Shown one piece after another: positions 15,894 through 24,689 of a stretch of DNA of 61,684 nt. The notes beneath the pieces are model-generated. The model was given only the letters and a program-made list of their open reading frames with translations. It did no database searches and had not been told where the DNA came from. Location: NCBI GenBank assembly GCA_018644725.1, contig JABGPZ010000108.1:1-61684 (forward strand), written 5' to 3'. Each line of letters starts with the position of its first letter. Within the stretch, counting starts at the first letter, position 1. The translations under genes were made by a program, and so were the position numbers. This DNA comes from Phycisphaerales bacterium. Lineage in GTDB: Bacteria > Planctomycetota > Phycisphaerae > SM23-33.

Positions 15894-17108
15894 ATGAGTG
15901 AAACGTTCAAGGCCACCCAAATCACCGACACGGTCTGGTGGGTCGGAGCCATTGACTGGGATGTGCGTAATTTCCACGGCTATCGGACTGGCCGGGGCAC
16001 GACGTATAACGCGTTCCTGATCGTGGCCGAGAAGGTGACGCTGGTCGATACCGTCAAGCATGAATTTTACGACGAAATGATGGCGCGCATTGCTTCGGTG
16101 GTCGATCCCACGACCATCGATGTCATTATTTCCAATCATGCGGAAATGGATCATACCGGCTGTCTGCCAAAGACCATCAATGCCGTGAACCCCTCGGCCG
16201 TGTACTGTTCCAAAATGGGCCAGCGCGCTCTGGTGGCGCACTTTGGCGAACTCGATCTGATTGCGGTCGACGAAGGCCAGCAGATCGACCTCGGCGGCGC
16301 GACGATTTCGTTCGTCGAGACCAAAATGTGCCATTGGCCCGATTCGATGGTCACCTATCTCCACGAGGATGAACTGCTGTTCAGCCAGGACGCGTTTGGG
16401 ATGCACTTCGCCAGCCATCAGCGCTATGCCGACGAGCTGGAATCCGGCGCGATGCAGTATGAAGCGGCGAAATACTATGCCAACATTCTGCTGCATCTTT
16501 CGCCCTTTATCGACAAAACCCTCACGAAGATGGACGGCCTGGGCTTGCCGGTGAAGATTCTCGCGCCCGACCACGGGCCGATTTATCGTACGCCGGAATT
16601 GATCGACTGGATCCTTTCGAGTTATGCCCGGTGGGCCGCTCAGGCGCCCACCAACAAGGCCGTTGTGGTCTATGACTCGATGTGGCATTCCACGGCAACG
16701 CTCGCCAAACTCATCGGCGAAGGCCTGGTCGAGGGCGGCGTGGACGAGGTCTGCTTCCTGAGCCTCGCCGAGGCGCATCGCAGTGATGTCGTGACCGAAT
16801 TGCTCGAAGCGGGTGCGCTCGTGGTGGGATCGCCGACGATGAATAACAACATTCTTCCGTCGGTGGCCGACATCATGACTTACCTCAAAGGCCTCAAGCC
16901 GCGCAACCTCATCGGCGGCGCGTTCGGCAGCTTCGGCTGGAGCGGGGAAGCGCCCAAACACCTCCAGGCCATGCTCGAAGAGATGGGCGCGGAGAAGGTC
17001 ACCGATCCGCTTCGGGTGAACTATGTCCCGGACGAAACCGAACAGGCCGCCGCGCGCGAATTTGGCTTGGCCATCGCGGCCGCCCTCAAAGAAAAACTTG
17101 CAACCTAA
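15894..17108 (+). CDS. Flavodiiron protein (A-type flavoprotein, FprA)
   Basis: 404 residues. The N-terminal metallo-beta-lactamase-like domain (to about 255) has all diiron ligands: HAEMDH (H-x-E-x-D-H), the histidine of KMCHWPDSM, the aspartate of SQDAFGMHF and the histidine of APDHGPIYR. The C-terminal flavodoxin domain starts VVVYDSMWHSTATLAKLI and binds FMN. The family reduces O2 to water or NO to N2O, taking electrons from rubredoxin, which is encoded 36 bases downstream. Cytoplasmic. Which gas it prefers cannot be told from sequence. Confidence 0.95.
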   Translation: MSETFKATQITDTVWWVGAIDWDVRNFHGYRTGRGTTYNAFLIVAEKVTLVDTVKHEFYDEMMARIASVVDPTTIDVIISNHAEMDHTGCLPKTINAVNPSAVYCSKMGQRALVAHFGELDLIAVDEGQQIDLGGATISFVETKMCHWPDSMVTYLHEDELLFSQDAFGMHFASHQRYADELESGAMQYEAAKYYANILLHLSPFIDKTLTKMDGLGLPVKILAPDHGPIYRTPELIDWILSSYARWAAQAPTNKAVVVYDSMWHSTATLAKLIGEGLVEGGVDEVCFLSLAEAHRSDVVTELLEAGALVVGSPTMNNNILPSVADIMTYLKGLKPRNLIGGAFGSFGWSGEAPKHLQAMLEEMGAEKVTDPLRVNYVPDETEQAAAREFGLAIAAALKEKLAT

Positions 17109-17144
17109 TCGTATAGAGCATCATGCTCGCAGAAAGGACTGATC

Positions 17145-17303
17145 ATGGAAAAATATCGATGCGTATTGTGCGGCTATGAATATGACCCAGCCATTGGCGA
17201 CCAGGCGGCCGGAATCGCGCCCGGTACGGCGTTTGCCGATCTGCCCAAGGGCTGGGTGTGCCCGGTTTGCTCTGCAGAAAAAGACGTCTTCGAAGTCGTT
17301 TAA
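17145..17303 (+). CDS. Rubredoxin
   Basis: A 52-residue protein too short for many gene finders. Two CxxC knuckles bind one iron: [12 protein letters not shown] and [11 protein letters not shown]. The [12 protein letters not shown] loop between them is typical. It is a one-electron carrier, almost certainly the donor to the flavodiiron protein just upstream. The gap to zwf is 24 bases, so zwf-derived NADPH could supply this chain through a reductase not seen here (inference). Confidence 0.96.
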   Translation: MEKYRCVLCGYEYDPAIGDQAAGIAPGTAFADLPKGWVCPVCSAEKDVFEVV

Positions 17304-17327
17304 CCCTGCGAGACAAGTGAGGAATAG

Positions 17328-18827
17328 ATGGCGATTGAGCCATTCACAATTGTGATTTTTGGTGCTTCGGGGGATCTGACCCGACGCAAAGTGATCCCTG
17401 CACTTTTTCGGTTGTGGTGTGAAGAACTCCTGCCCAAGGAAGTCTCGATTGTCGGTTTTGCGCGCAAAGACATGACCGCCGAGGCGTTGTGTGAGGCGTG
17501 GCATGATCCGGCGTTTGACGAGCTGGGGACGTGCGATCCGGTCAGCCGCGAGTGCTGCTGGGAGGCGTTCACCAAGCGCGTGCGCTATCTCCAGGGCCAC
17601 TATGATGATGCCGCGAGTTTTTCGAAATTGCGCGAGCAGGTCGAAACCAACGCCGCCGAGGCGGGACTTGCGCCGAACTGCATTTTTTACCTCGCCACGC
17701 CGCCGAGCGTCTTTACGCCGATCCTGGAGAACCTTGCCGAATCGGGCCTTGCCCGCAAAGGGCATCCCTCACCATGGTCGCGCGTCGTTATTGAAAAACC
17801 CTTTGGCCGCGATCTCGAATCTGCCCGTGTGCTGAATCTCCTGGCGGGGCGACTGTTCGACGAAGATCAGATCTACCGCATCGATCACTACCTCGGCAAG
17901 GAGACTGTGCAGAACATTTTCGTCCTGCGCTTCGCCAACGGAATTTTCGAGCACCTTTGGAATCAGAAGTACATCGACCACGTCCAGATCACCGTCGCCG
18001 AGTCCGACGGCGTGGGGCATCGCGCCGGGTACTATGACAAGTCCGGCGCGCTTCGGGACATGGTGCAAAATCACCTGATGCACCTGCTGAGCCTGATCGC
18101 GATGGAGCCGCCCAGCAGTCTCGATGCCGACGCCGTGCGCGACGAGAAGGTCAAGGTCCTGCGGTCGCTTCGGCGAATTCCCGGCGACTGCGCCGACAAT
18201 GGCGTGATCCGCGGGCAGTACACCGCCGGTGACGTCGCCGGCCGCGCGGAAGGGAACTATCTCGACGCCGAGGGCGTGGCGGAGAAGTCCGCGACCGAGA
18301 CGTTTGTCGCGTTTGGTGCGATGGTCGACAATTGGCGCTGGGAGGGTGTGCCGTTTTATCTCCGCACGGGCAAATGTCTTCCGCGCCGTGAGAGCGAAAT
18401 TTCGATCCATTTTCGCCCCGTGCCGAAGGTGCTGTTCAATGCCGATCCCGACGCGCCGCTCGAGCAGAATGTCTTGGTGATTCGCGTTCAGCCGGACGAA
18501 GGCATCCGCCTCGAAGTCCTCGGCAAGGTCCCTGGCGGAAAGCGCATCATCAAGCCGATGCACCTGGAATTCGACTACGAGCACGGATTTGGACAGCCCT
18601 CGCCGGAAGCGTATGAACGGCTGCTGCTGGATGTGGCGAGCGGCGACGCGACACTGTTCCCCCGACGCGATGAGGTCGAGGCCGCGTGGGAATTCGTCCA
18701 GCCCGTCATCCAAGGCTGCTGCGAGACCTGCCGCGAATTCGTCCATCCCTATCCCGCAGGAACCTGGGGCCCACAAGCCGCCGCCGACCTGCTGGCCTCG
18801 TCCGGCCGCCAGTGGCATCTGCGCTAG
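17328..18827 (+). CDS. zwf: Glucose-6-phosphate 1-dehydrogenase
   Basis: 499 residues, full length. The NADP-binding loop GASGDLTRRKVIPAL is at residues 9-23, the catalytic site YRIDHYLGKETVQN near residue 185, and the conserved NHLMHLLSLIAMEPP segment follows. It makes 6-phosphogluconolactone and NADPH in the oxidative pentose phosphate or Entner-Doudoroff route. It is close behind the O2/NO operon and may be co-transcribed with it, providing reductant. No pgl or gnd is nearby. Confidence 0.97.
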   Translation: MAIEPFTIVIFGASGDLTRRKVIPALFRLWCEELLPKEVSIVGFARKDMTAEALCEAWHDPAFDELGTCDPVSRECCWEAFTKRVRYLQGHYDDAASFSKLREQVETNAAEAGLAPNCIFYLATPPSVFTPILENLAESGLARKGHPSPWSRVVIEKPFGRDLESARVLNLLAGRLFDEDQIYRIDHYLGKETVQNIFVLRFANGIFEHLWNQKYIDHVQITVAESDGVGHRAGYYDKSGALRDMVQNHLMHLLSLIAMEPPSSLDADAVRDEKVKVLRSLRRIPGDCADNGVIRGQYTAGDVAGRAEGNYLDAEGVAEKSATETFVAFGAMVDNWRWEGVPFYLRTGKCLPRRESEISIHFRPVPKVLFNADPDAPLEQNVLVIRVQPDEGIRLEVLGKVPGGKRIIKPMHLEFDYEHGFGQPSPEAYERLLLDVASGDATLFPRRDEVEAAWEFVQPVIQGCCETCREFVHPYPAGTWGPQAAADLLASSGRQWHLR

Positions 18828-18850
18828 GCCGCAGCGATCATCGAAAATCC

Positions 18851-18879
18851 TTCAATTTTCCCCGTGGTTGTAGTATAAT
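18851..18879 (+). promoter_or_regulatory. Probable promoter of metG
   Basis: TTCAAT at 18851-18856 (weak -35), 17-base spacer, perfect TATAAT at 18874-18879. Predicted start near 18886, about 49 bases before the ATG at 18935. Confidence 0.5.
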
Positions 18880-18934
18880 CTTTATCCTGTGCACACCGTG
18901 CAGGCCCAATTTGACCACCCAGCAAGGATTTTCT

Positions 18935-20503
18935 ATGCCCGACCCTATGCCCGAACCATTTTACGTCACGACGCCGATTTACTATGTCAACGATCAGCCG
19001 CATATCGGCCACAGTTATACGACTGTCGCGGCCGACGTCCTTGCGCGCTATCACCGTCTCGCCGGACGCGATGTGCGATTCCTCACCGGCACCGACGAGC
19101 ACGGGATCAAGATGTGCAAGGCCGCCGACGAAAAGGGCATCGCCCCCAACGAACTCGCCGATCTCAACGCGCCGCATTTCAAGGCGCTCTGGGAGAAGCT
19201 CGACATCACGAATGACGACTTTATCCGCACCACCGAGCCGCGCCACGAAAATCGCGTTTCCGCGCTCGTGCAGACGCTTGTCGATTCGGGCGAAATCTAC
19301 CGTGGCAGCTATGAAGGCTGGTACGACGAGGGGCAGGAAGAGTACGTCACCGAGACGGCCGCGAAAGAGCAGGACTTCAAGAGTGCCATCAACGCCAAGC
19401 CGCTCGTGAAATATTCCGAGGACACCTGGTTCTTCCGCCTGACGAAATTTGCGCCCAGGCTCATCGAGCATATCGAAGCGAACCCGACGTTCATCCAGCC
19501 GTCCTCGCGCCGCAACGAAGTCCTCAGCAAGCTCAAAATGGGCATCGAGGATTTGTGCATCTCGCGCAACAAAACCAAATTGCCGTGGGGCATCGACATG
19601 CCCAACGACCCCGACCACGTTGTCTACGTCTGGATCGACGCGCTGAGCAACTACATCAACGCGCTCGGCATTCCGTCCATCGGTGACGACCACGACGGCG
19701 AGTTCGCGCAGTATTGGCCCGCGAGCATCCACCTCATCGGCAAGGACATCCTCTGGTTCCACGCGGTGTACTGGCCGTGCATCCTGATGGCCGCCGACCT
19801 GCCGCTGCCGAAGCAAATCTACGCGCATGGCTGGTGGACCTCCGAAGGCCAGAAGATGTCCAAGACCCTCGGCAACTTCATCAGCTGCGACCAGATCGAC
19901 GAAATCTGCGCCGACTATGGCCGCGATGTCTACAAATATTACCTTCTCCGCGCGATCACATTCGGCAGCGATGGCGATTTCAACGCCGAGCAGTTCCGCC
20001 AGACCTACAACACCGAGCTCGCCAATTCGCTGGGTAATCTTCTCAGCCGCACGGTGAAAATGATCGGGAAATATTTCGACGGCGTCGTGCCCGCACCGAC
20101 CGAAGAGGTCGCCGAAGTCGCCGACGTCCAGGCCGCCGCGCAGGCGATGATCGATGCCGCCCCCGAGCTGATGGACAAATGCGCGTTCAACAAATACATC
20201 CAGGGTTCGATTGACCTTGTTCACGCGACGAACCAGTTCATCGAGATCACCGCACCGTTCACGCTCGCCAAGGACGACACCCAGCGCGAGCGGCTGGCGA
20301 CGATCATGTATACCTGCGCCGAGGCGGTTCGTCTGGCGCTGGTCTATCTGCAGCCAATCCTGACGGACAAGGTTCCTGCTGCGCTGGAGGTGCTCGCTCA
20401 GGGAGATGCCCCGACCGATTTTGCGACGGCAGGACAGTGGGGCGTGCTCCAGTCCGGTACGGCCGTCGGACCTGCCCAACCGCTGTTCCCGAGGAAATCG
20501 TGA
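18935..20503 (+). CDS. metG: Methionyl-tRNA synthetase
   Basis: About 522 residues. Class I synthetase with the HIGH-type motif QPHIGHSYTT near residue 20 and KMSKT in GQKMSKTLGN. The connective-peptide zinc knuckle cysteines are missing (the region reads WYDEGQEEYVTETAAKEQD), so it is a zinc-free type. It also lacks the C-terminal EMAP-like tRNA-binding domain. The ATG at 18935 has AAGGA 6 bases upstream; an open frame further upstream overlaps zwf and is not coding. Its TGA overlaps the GTG of the next gene. Confidence 0.95.
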   Translation: MPDPMPEPFYVTTPIYYVNDQPHIGHSYTTVAADVLARYHRLAGRDVRFLTGTDEHGIKMCKAADEKGIAPNELADLNAPHFKALWEKLDITNDDFIRTTEPRHENRVSALVQTLVDSGEIYRGSYEGWYDEGQEEYVTETAAKEQDFKSAINAKPLVKYSEDTWFFRLTKFAPRLIEHIEANPTFIQPSSRRNEVLSKLKMGIEDLCISRNKTKLPWGIDMPNDPDHVVYVWIDALSNYINALGIPSIGDDHDGEFAQYWPASIHLIGKDILWFHAVYWPCILMAADLPLPKQIYAHGWWTSEGQKMSKTLGNFISCDQIDEICADYGRDVYKYYLLRAITFGSDGDFNAEQFRQTYNTELANSLGNLLSRTVKMIGKYFDGVVPAPTEEVAEVADVQAAAQAMIDAAPELMDKCAFNKYIQGSIDLVHATNQFIEITAPFTLAKDDTQRERLATIMYTCAEAVRLALVYLQPILTDKVPAALEVLAQGDAPTDFATAGQWGVLQSGTAVGPAQPLFPRKS

Positions 20504-20883
20504 GCGATACCCAGAACAAATTCGAGACGGTGATCCGCGAGGATGGCCGCTATGCGCCCGAGGCGTACGGCTTTTTGCACGACGCGCTGGCGTTGGCGGT
20601 CGAGCGTGTGCACGATGCCCAGAGTGACGACCATCACGTTTCCGGCCAAGAGCTTTCGGCCGCATTGCGCGATCTGGCCAAGACGCGTTACGGCCTGATG
20701 GCCAAGACGGTTCTCACGCATTGGGGTGTGCGCAAGTCGATCGACTTTGGTAATATGGTTTACCTGTTGATCGATCACGATTTGATGGGAAAGACCGACG
20801 GGGACAGTATTGACGATTTTCGTGACCAATTCGATGTGGAAATCGATCTGGACACGCTCGACGACATTCGCTTTAGCGACTGA
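20500..20883 (+). CDS. Minf_1886 family protein, function unknown
   Basis: 127 residues from a GTG that overlaps the metG stop as GTGA, with GAGGAAATC in front, so it is translationally coupled to metG. The sequence FETVIREDGRYAPEAYGFLHDAL, here split as FETVIREDGRY then APEAYGFLHDAL, matches a small conserved family seen mostly in PVC bacteria and relatives. The C-terminus, DFRDQFDVEIDLDTLDDIRF, is acidic. No catalytic motif is apparent. Function is unknown; coupling to metG hints at a translation-linked role (inference). Confidence 0.8.
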   Translation: MSDTQNKFETVIREDGRYAPEAYGFLHDALALAVERVHDAQSDDHHVSGQELSAALRDLAKTRYGLMAKTVLTHWGVRKSIDFGNMVYLLIDHDLMGKTDGDSIDDFRDQFDVEIDLDTLDDIRFSD

Positions 20884-20900
20884 CCATAGGAGATTAAATC

Positions 20901-21404
20901 ATGATTCGAATTTGCGCATGGTGCAAAGCCAATTTGGACCCGAAACAGAAAGACCAGGAAGGCCCGATCACTCATGGGATCTGTGATTCGTGTTTGGAGA
21001 TGATGCTGGCAGGTCCGAAGACGATGAATGACTTCCTGGACTCTCTGGACCTTCCTGTTCTCATGGTAGGTTCAAACGCTGAAGTAGTTTTTGCCAATCG
21101 GGTTGCGTGCGAAGTGACGGGGAATACTTCTGCGGAGTTGAAAGGGAAACTCGGCGGCGACGCGTTGCAATGCATTCACGCTCGCAATCCGCAAGGGTGT
21201 GGCAAGCACGTACATTGTAAATCGTGCGCCGTCCGAAATTCGGTCAATCATACCTACGCGACGGGGGAGCCGTGTGTCCGGGTTCCAGCGCATATGGATG
21301 TGATCAATACGGATGTGACGACGGAGATTCGCTTTCTGGTGTCCACCGAGAAGGCCGGCGAGACCGTCCTGCTGCAGATCGAGGACATCGCGGCTGTGGA
21401 GTAG
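20901..21404 (+). CDS. PAS-domain protein with Cys clusters
   Basis: 167 residues. The N-terminus has paired cysteines, C5-x2-C8 and C28-x2-C31, that look like a small zinc ribbon. A PAS domain (about residues 42-165) starts with LDLPVLMVGSNAEVVFANRVA. Inside it lie four more cysteines, C91, C100, C106 and C109 (GCGKHVHCKSC), which could hold a metal or an Fe-S cluster. There is no kinase, HTH or other output domain, so it would have to signal by binding a partner. It is 17 bases after the Minf_1886 gene, with GGAG upstream. Confidence 0.75.
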   Translation: MIRICAWCKANLDPKQKDQEGPITHGICDSCLEMMLAGPKTMNDFLDSLDLPVLMVGSNAEVVFANRVACEVTGNTSAELKGKLGGDALQCIHARNPQGCGKHVHCKSCAVRNSVNHTYATGEPCVRVPAHMDVINTDVTTEIRFLVSTEKAGETVLLQIEDIAAVE

Positions 21405-21463
21405 ACCCAGTACGAGAAATACAATTGCAGCGCATCCTGACGTGCTGTGGAAGGGAGACCACG

Positions 21464-23524
21464 ATGAATGAGCCGACGAGATCAATGGAACCCAAACCCA
21501 AACGCCGTGGTTGGCGGAAGTTTCTTTGGATGGGCTTTATAGCGGTTCTTGCCTGGGTCCTGTTTACTTTTGTGTGGGTGGTGGCTACAGGGAATCCCAA
21601 GCTGGAAATTTCACCGGAGACAACCGTGATTACCGGGCCAGTGGGTGCGGATGGCAAGGTGGATTATCTTGCGTGGATGGAGGCGAATTCCAAAGCCCCT
21701 CCAGAGGACAACGCCGTCATCACCTTTCTGCAAATTCTTGGTCCAGCCACTTTGTCACCGCCTTATGGTGGTGTGAGGGAGGGTGGGGGCGACTGTGACG
21801 AAATGTGCTATAGGGTGTTGCCTTCTGGCCGCCGCTCCGCGCCCACGTTTCCCCATCCGCGGAAATTTCCCAAGCGACTTTTGTCGGAATTGGGAGTGAC
21901 GTCCATTCCTACCGGCAAGCCCATCATCACGTTGAGCGATATGGAAAGCATCTATGCCTCCTTGTTGGATGAGGAATGGGATGAGTTGCCCGAAGTGGGT
22001 GAAGCCGAAGAGGGGACCGCAACTGGCAAGTCTTCCTCACCCCAGCCAACGCGGGTTGCATGGTTTCTGGGGCACGGAAAGCTTTTTGATGATACTCACC
22101 CTCTCGTCCAGAAAGAAGCACCCAGCTACGAAGAAAACTATGGCATTGTTTCCATGCAGGATATCCATGAAGCGTCCGTTCCCATTACGAAGGATATTCT
22201 GGAGAAAACGCCGATATTGGCGCACTGGTTCCAATATTCTCGTGGTGTAACGGATCCGCTGATCGGCCTCGATGCCACCCGCTGGTATTATCCGATTCGT
22301 GCGGCCGAGAATCGCATGGTGGTGACCTTAATCTTGCCCAATACGCTGGATTTACGCCGTCTGGCGCAAATGGCAGCATTGGAGACGCGTCTGGATTATG
22401 CAGAAGGGGAAACGACACGCGGTTGGCGGCGGATGATCGGCTTGATGCGCCTTGGCCGGGTTGTCCAGCGTGATGCGAATACGCTCCTTACATGGTTGAT
22501 TGCGTTGTCCTGTGAAACGATTGGCATGGATACTCTCGCGGGCGGGATGGCGGCGGGGGTGTTCTCTGCGGACGACCTGCGCGGACTCCGCAAGGAACTT
22601 GCCGCTCTGCCCCAAAGGGGAACGCCTAAAAAGGCCGTCCTGATGGGCGAACGCTTCATGGCATTGGATATCATTCAGCGCTTTGATGAGTTTGGGCTTG
22701 ATCCCTATACGGGAGGCGAAGGCGAACTCGATATTCTTTGGAGATTTGTGGATCGAAACGAAGCATTGCGTCTCATGAATCGCTGCTACCAGCATTTGGT
22801 GGACAACCCCACACAAGAGGAGAATCTGAAGTTAGAAGGGATGGAATGCTTCATGGGTTTGGAGGATCAATCCCTTTCCTGGTGGGCATCCAATGCCTCG
22901 AAAATTCTCTTTGGGACTCCCGGGGCAAAACGTCGATTCGCGACGAAGCTGTTTACGGGGCGTTTGTTGGGACTCGTTCTACCTGCTGTTTCTCGTTCAT
23001 GGAAACTGGGAGAGGAGCGGAATCGAAAGGAGTCCCTTTTGTCTGCTCAGTTCGAGGTGGAACTCTATCGCAAGCAAAATGGTGGGGAACTGCCTGCGAA
23101 ACTGGAAGAGGTATTGGGGGATCGGGCCAAGGCACTGATAACCCCCCCCCCGGAGAAGGGGGGCTTTAAAAGGTCGATGCGGTTGACGGTGTTTGGTGAT
23201 AAAAATGAGCCCGATGCGTACGCGCTGTGGTTCCCCCTAACTCAAGGGCATTGTTACTGGCATTCGGATTTAATTAAGGATGAACCGGCAGAGGAAGACT
23301 TTGATACGATTGGCAACGACCCGGGAAAAATTGAACTGAACGATTTGACGCTCGATCATTTCATTCTTTACATTCCCGTGTCTGCCAAGGCCAAGGCCGC
23401 GTGGACCGCTGCGCAAATGGAGAAACTTCTTCCTGCGGACGAGGAATTCACTGATTCGCCCGAAGCCGTCGACGAAGACTCAGAAGAACCGTCGGATGCA
23501 GACCGGCCGGCGGAGAAACCGTAA
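21464..23524 (+). CDS. Large membrane-anchored protein of unknown function
   Basis: About 686 residues. A basic N-terminus (KPKRRGWRK) leads into one membrane helix near residues 20-42, so most of the protein is outside the cytoplasm. The rest is helical and soluble with no domain I recognise; the C-terminal tail is acidic and Pro/Glu rich. The ATG at 21464 has AAGGGAG upstream. Two in-frame stretches look foreign: about residues 97-132 (SPPYGGVREGGG... to HPRKFPK), and TPPPEKGGFKR, which is encoded by a run of ten C followed by six G. Codon use is less GC-rich than in the zwf-metG region. Confidence 0.65.
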   Translation: MNEPTRSMEPKPKRRGWRKFLWMGFIAVLAWVLFTFVWVVATGNPKLEISPETTVITGPVGADGKVDYLAWMEANSKAPPEDNAVITFLQILGPATLSPPYGGVREGGGDCDEMCYRVLPSGRRSAPTFPHPRKFPKRLLSELGVTSIPTGKPIITLSDMESIYASLLDEEWDELPEVGEAEEGTATGKSSSPQPTRVAWFLGHGKLFDDTHPLVQKEAPSYEENYGIVSMQDIHEASVPITKDILEKTPILAHWFQYSRGVTDPLIGLDATRWYYPIRAAENRMVVTLILPNTLDLRRLAQMAALETRLDYAEGETTRGWRRMIGLMRLGRVVQRDANTLLTWLIALSCETIGMDTLAGGMAAGVFSADDLRGLRKELAALPQRGTPKKAVLMGERFMALDIIQRFDEFGLDPYTGGEGELDILWRFVDRNEALRLMNRCYQHLVDNPTQEENLKLEGMECFMGLEDQSLSWWASNASKILFGTPGAKRRFATKLFTGRLLGLVLPAVSRSWKLGEERNRKESLLSAQFEVELYRKQNGGELPAKLEEVLGDRAKALITPPPEKGGFKRSMRLTVFGDKNEPDAYALWFPLTQGHCYWHSDLIKDEPAEEDFDTIGNDPGKIELNDLTLDHFILYIPVSAKAKAAWTAAQMEKLLPADEEFTDSPEAVDEDSEEPSDADRPAEKP

Positions 23525-23526
23525 CG

Positions 23527-24048
23527 CTATAGAACAGGCCGATCAGAGTCTTGCACATTTTGCTCGCCTGGAATGCGGAACATGCGATGGAATCGGATGA
23601 TCCAGTAGATCAGGTAGCTGCCGAGCAGCCACAGGCCGACCCACGGCGCGACGGGGTTGAGCTTGACGGTCTCCGAGAGATTCGCCTGAAGGGTAAACGC
23701 GCCGAGGTAGAGTAGGAACGCGAACACAACCGTGCCGAGCGAGCGGATGCAAATGGTGTATCGCGCTTTTGCGGCGGGGTGATTTTCCTCCCGCAGCCAA
23801 TAGTCTTTGTGTGGCAGGTTGACGAGCTTGGGAGGCAGTTTGACGATCAGCGTCCACGAGGCCTGCAGGATCACGAACAGCAGGACGGTGGTTCCGAGTG
23901 CAAGTGTGGCCGCAGATTCCCGCAGCGCCCACGAGGTGGGGTGGCCGCCGAAATCAAACTGGACCGCGACGAGCTTGCTTTGGACGCATAGCCCGGCGAT
24001 GGCCAAGGCCAGATTCGCGAGAAACGTTCCGTAGTAGAGATAGTTCAT
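23527..24048 (-). CDS. Four-helix membrane protein, DUF1648-like
   Basis: 173 residues with four hydrophobic segments: about 5-25, 47-68, 103-123 and 133-153. Between helices 1 and 2 is VQFDFGGHPTSWALRE, and between 2 and 3 is LVNLPHKDYWLREEN; both resemble conserved loops of the DUF1648/SdpI-type membrane family. The family match is tentative. It lies 35 bases after the second clpP on the same strand and may be in that operon. It is convergent with the 686-residue gene, only 2 bases apart. Confidence 0.6.
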   Translation of the reverse strand: MNYLYYGTFLANLALAIAGLCVQSKLVAVQFDFGGHPTSWALRESAATLALGTTVLLFVILQASWTLIVKLPPKLVNLPHKDYWLREENHPAAKARYTICIRSLGTVVFAFLLYLGAFTLQANLSETVKLNPVAPWVGLWLLGSYLIYWIIRFHRMFRIPGEQNVQDSDRPVL

Positions 24049-24083
24049 GATATCCCTTCGTGGCGCGGTGTCGGTGTTGCGTT

Positions 24084-24689
24084 TTATTCGTCGTCGGTGT
24101 CGGGCATGCGTTCGAGTAGCTGGTCGACACAGCCATATTCGATGGATTGCGCCGCGTCCAGCCAGAGGTCGCGGTCACAGTCGCGCTCGATTTTTTCCAT
24201 GTCTTGGCCCGTGCCCTCGGCGAGGATTTCATACAGGCGATCGCGGAGTCGCAAAATTTCCTGCGCTTCGATGTCGAGCTGGGTGGCCGGTCCGACCATC
24301 GTGCCGCTGATGAGCGGTTGGTGGAGCAGGACGCGCGAGTTGGGCAGGGTGTAGCGGTGGCCTTGTTCGCCGCCGACGAGGAGGACCGCGCCCATGGATG
24401 CGGCCATGCCGATGCAATAGGTGCAGACTTTCGGGCGGACGAATTGCATGGTGTCATAGATCGCGAGCCCGGCCGTGACGCTGCCGCCGGGCGAGTTGAT
24501 ATAGAGGTGAATGTCGGCCTTGGGGTCTTCGTTGCTGAGGAACAGCAGCTGGGCGACGATGGTGTTGGCCATGTGGTCGTCGACCTGGCCGGTCGCGAAA
24601 ATGATGCGGTCTTTCAGCAGGCGACTGTAGATGTCGAACATGCGTTCGCCGCGGCCGGATTGCTCGATGACGTAGGGGACGAGGGTCAT
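24084..24689 (-). CDS. clpP: ATP-dependent Clp protease proteolytic subunit (second)
   Basis: 201 residues. Catalytic Ser is in [11 protein letters not shown], His in SRVLLHQPL, and Asp in the DCDRDLWL segment; the [14 protein letters not shown] strand is present. It would form a barrel with heptameric rings. Its ATG overlaps the stop of the upstream clpP as ATGA, so the two are made in fixed ratio and probably form a mixed ClpP1P2 complex. No Clp ATPase gene is in the window. Confidence 0.95.
   Translation of the reverse strand: MTLVPYVIEQSGRGERMFDIYSRLLKDRIIFATGQVDDHMANTIVAQLLFLSNEDPKADIHLYINSPGGSVTAGLAIYDTMQFVRPKVCTYCIGMAASMGAVLLVGGEQGHRYTLPNSRVLLHQPLISGTMVGPATQLDIEAQEILRLRDRLYEILAEGTGQDMEKIERDCDRDLWLDAAQSIEYGCVDQLLERMPDTDDE

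Noticed and set aside
14619-16961. A 780-codon open frame on the minus strand
   Set aside because: It lies antisense to the siroheme reductase, ferritin and flavodiiron genes, which have intact motifs and ribosome sites. Long antisense frames are common in GC-rich DNA.
18686-18934. N-terminal extension of MetG
   Set aside because: Overlaps the 3' end of zwf in another frame and precedes a promoter and ribosome site; the MetG family begins at the chosen ATG.
18824-20665. A 613-codon minus-strand open frame
   Set aside because: Antisense to metG, which has HIGH and KMSKS motifs; the minus-strand product shows no domain.
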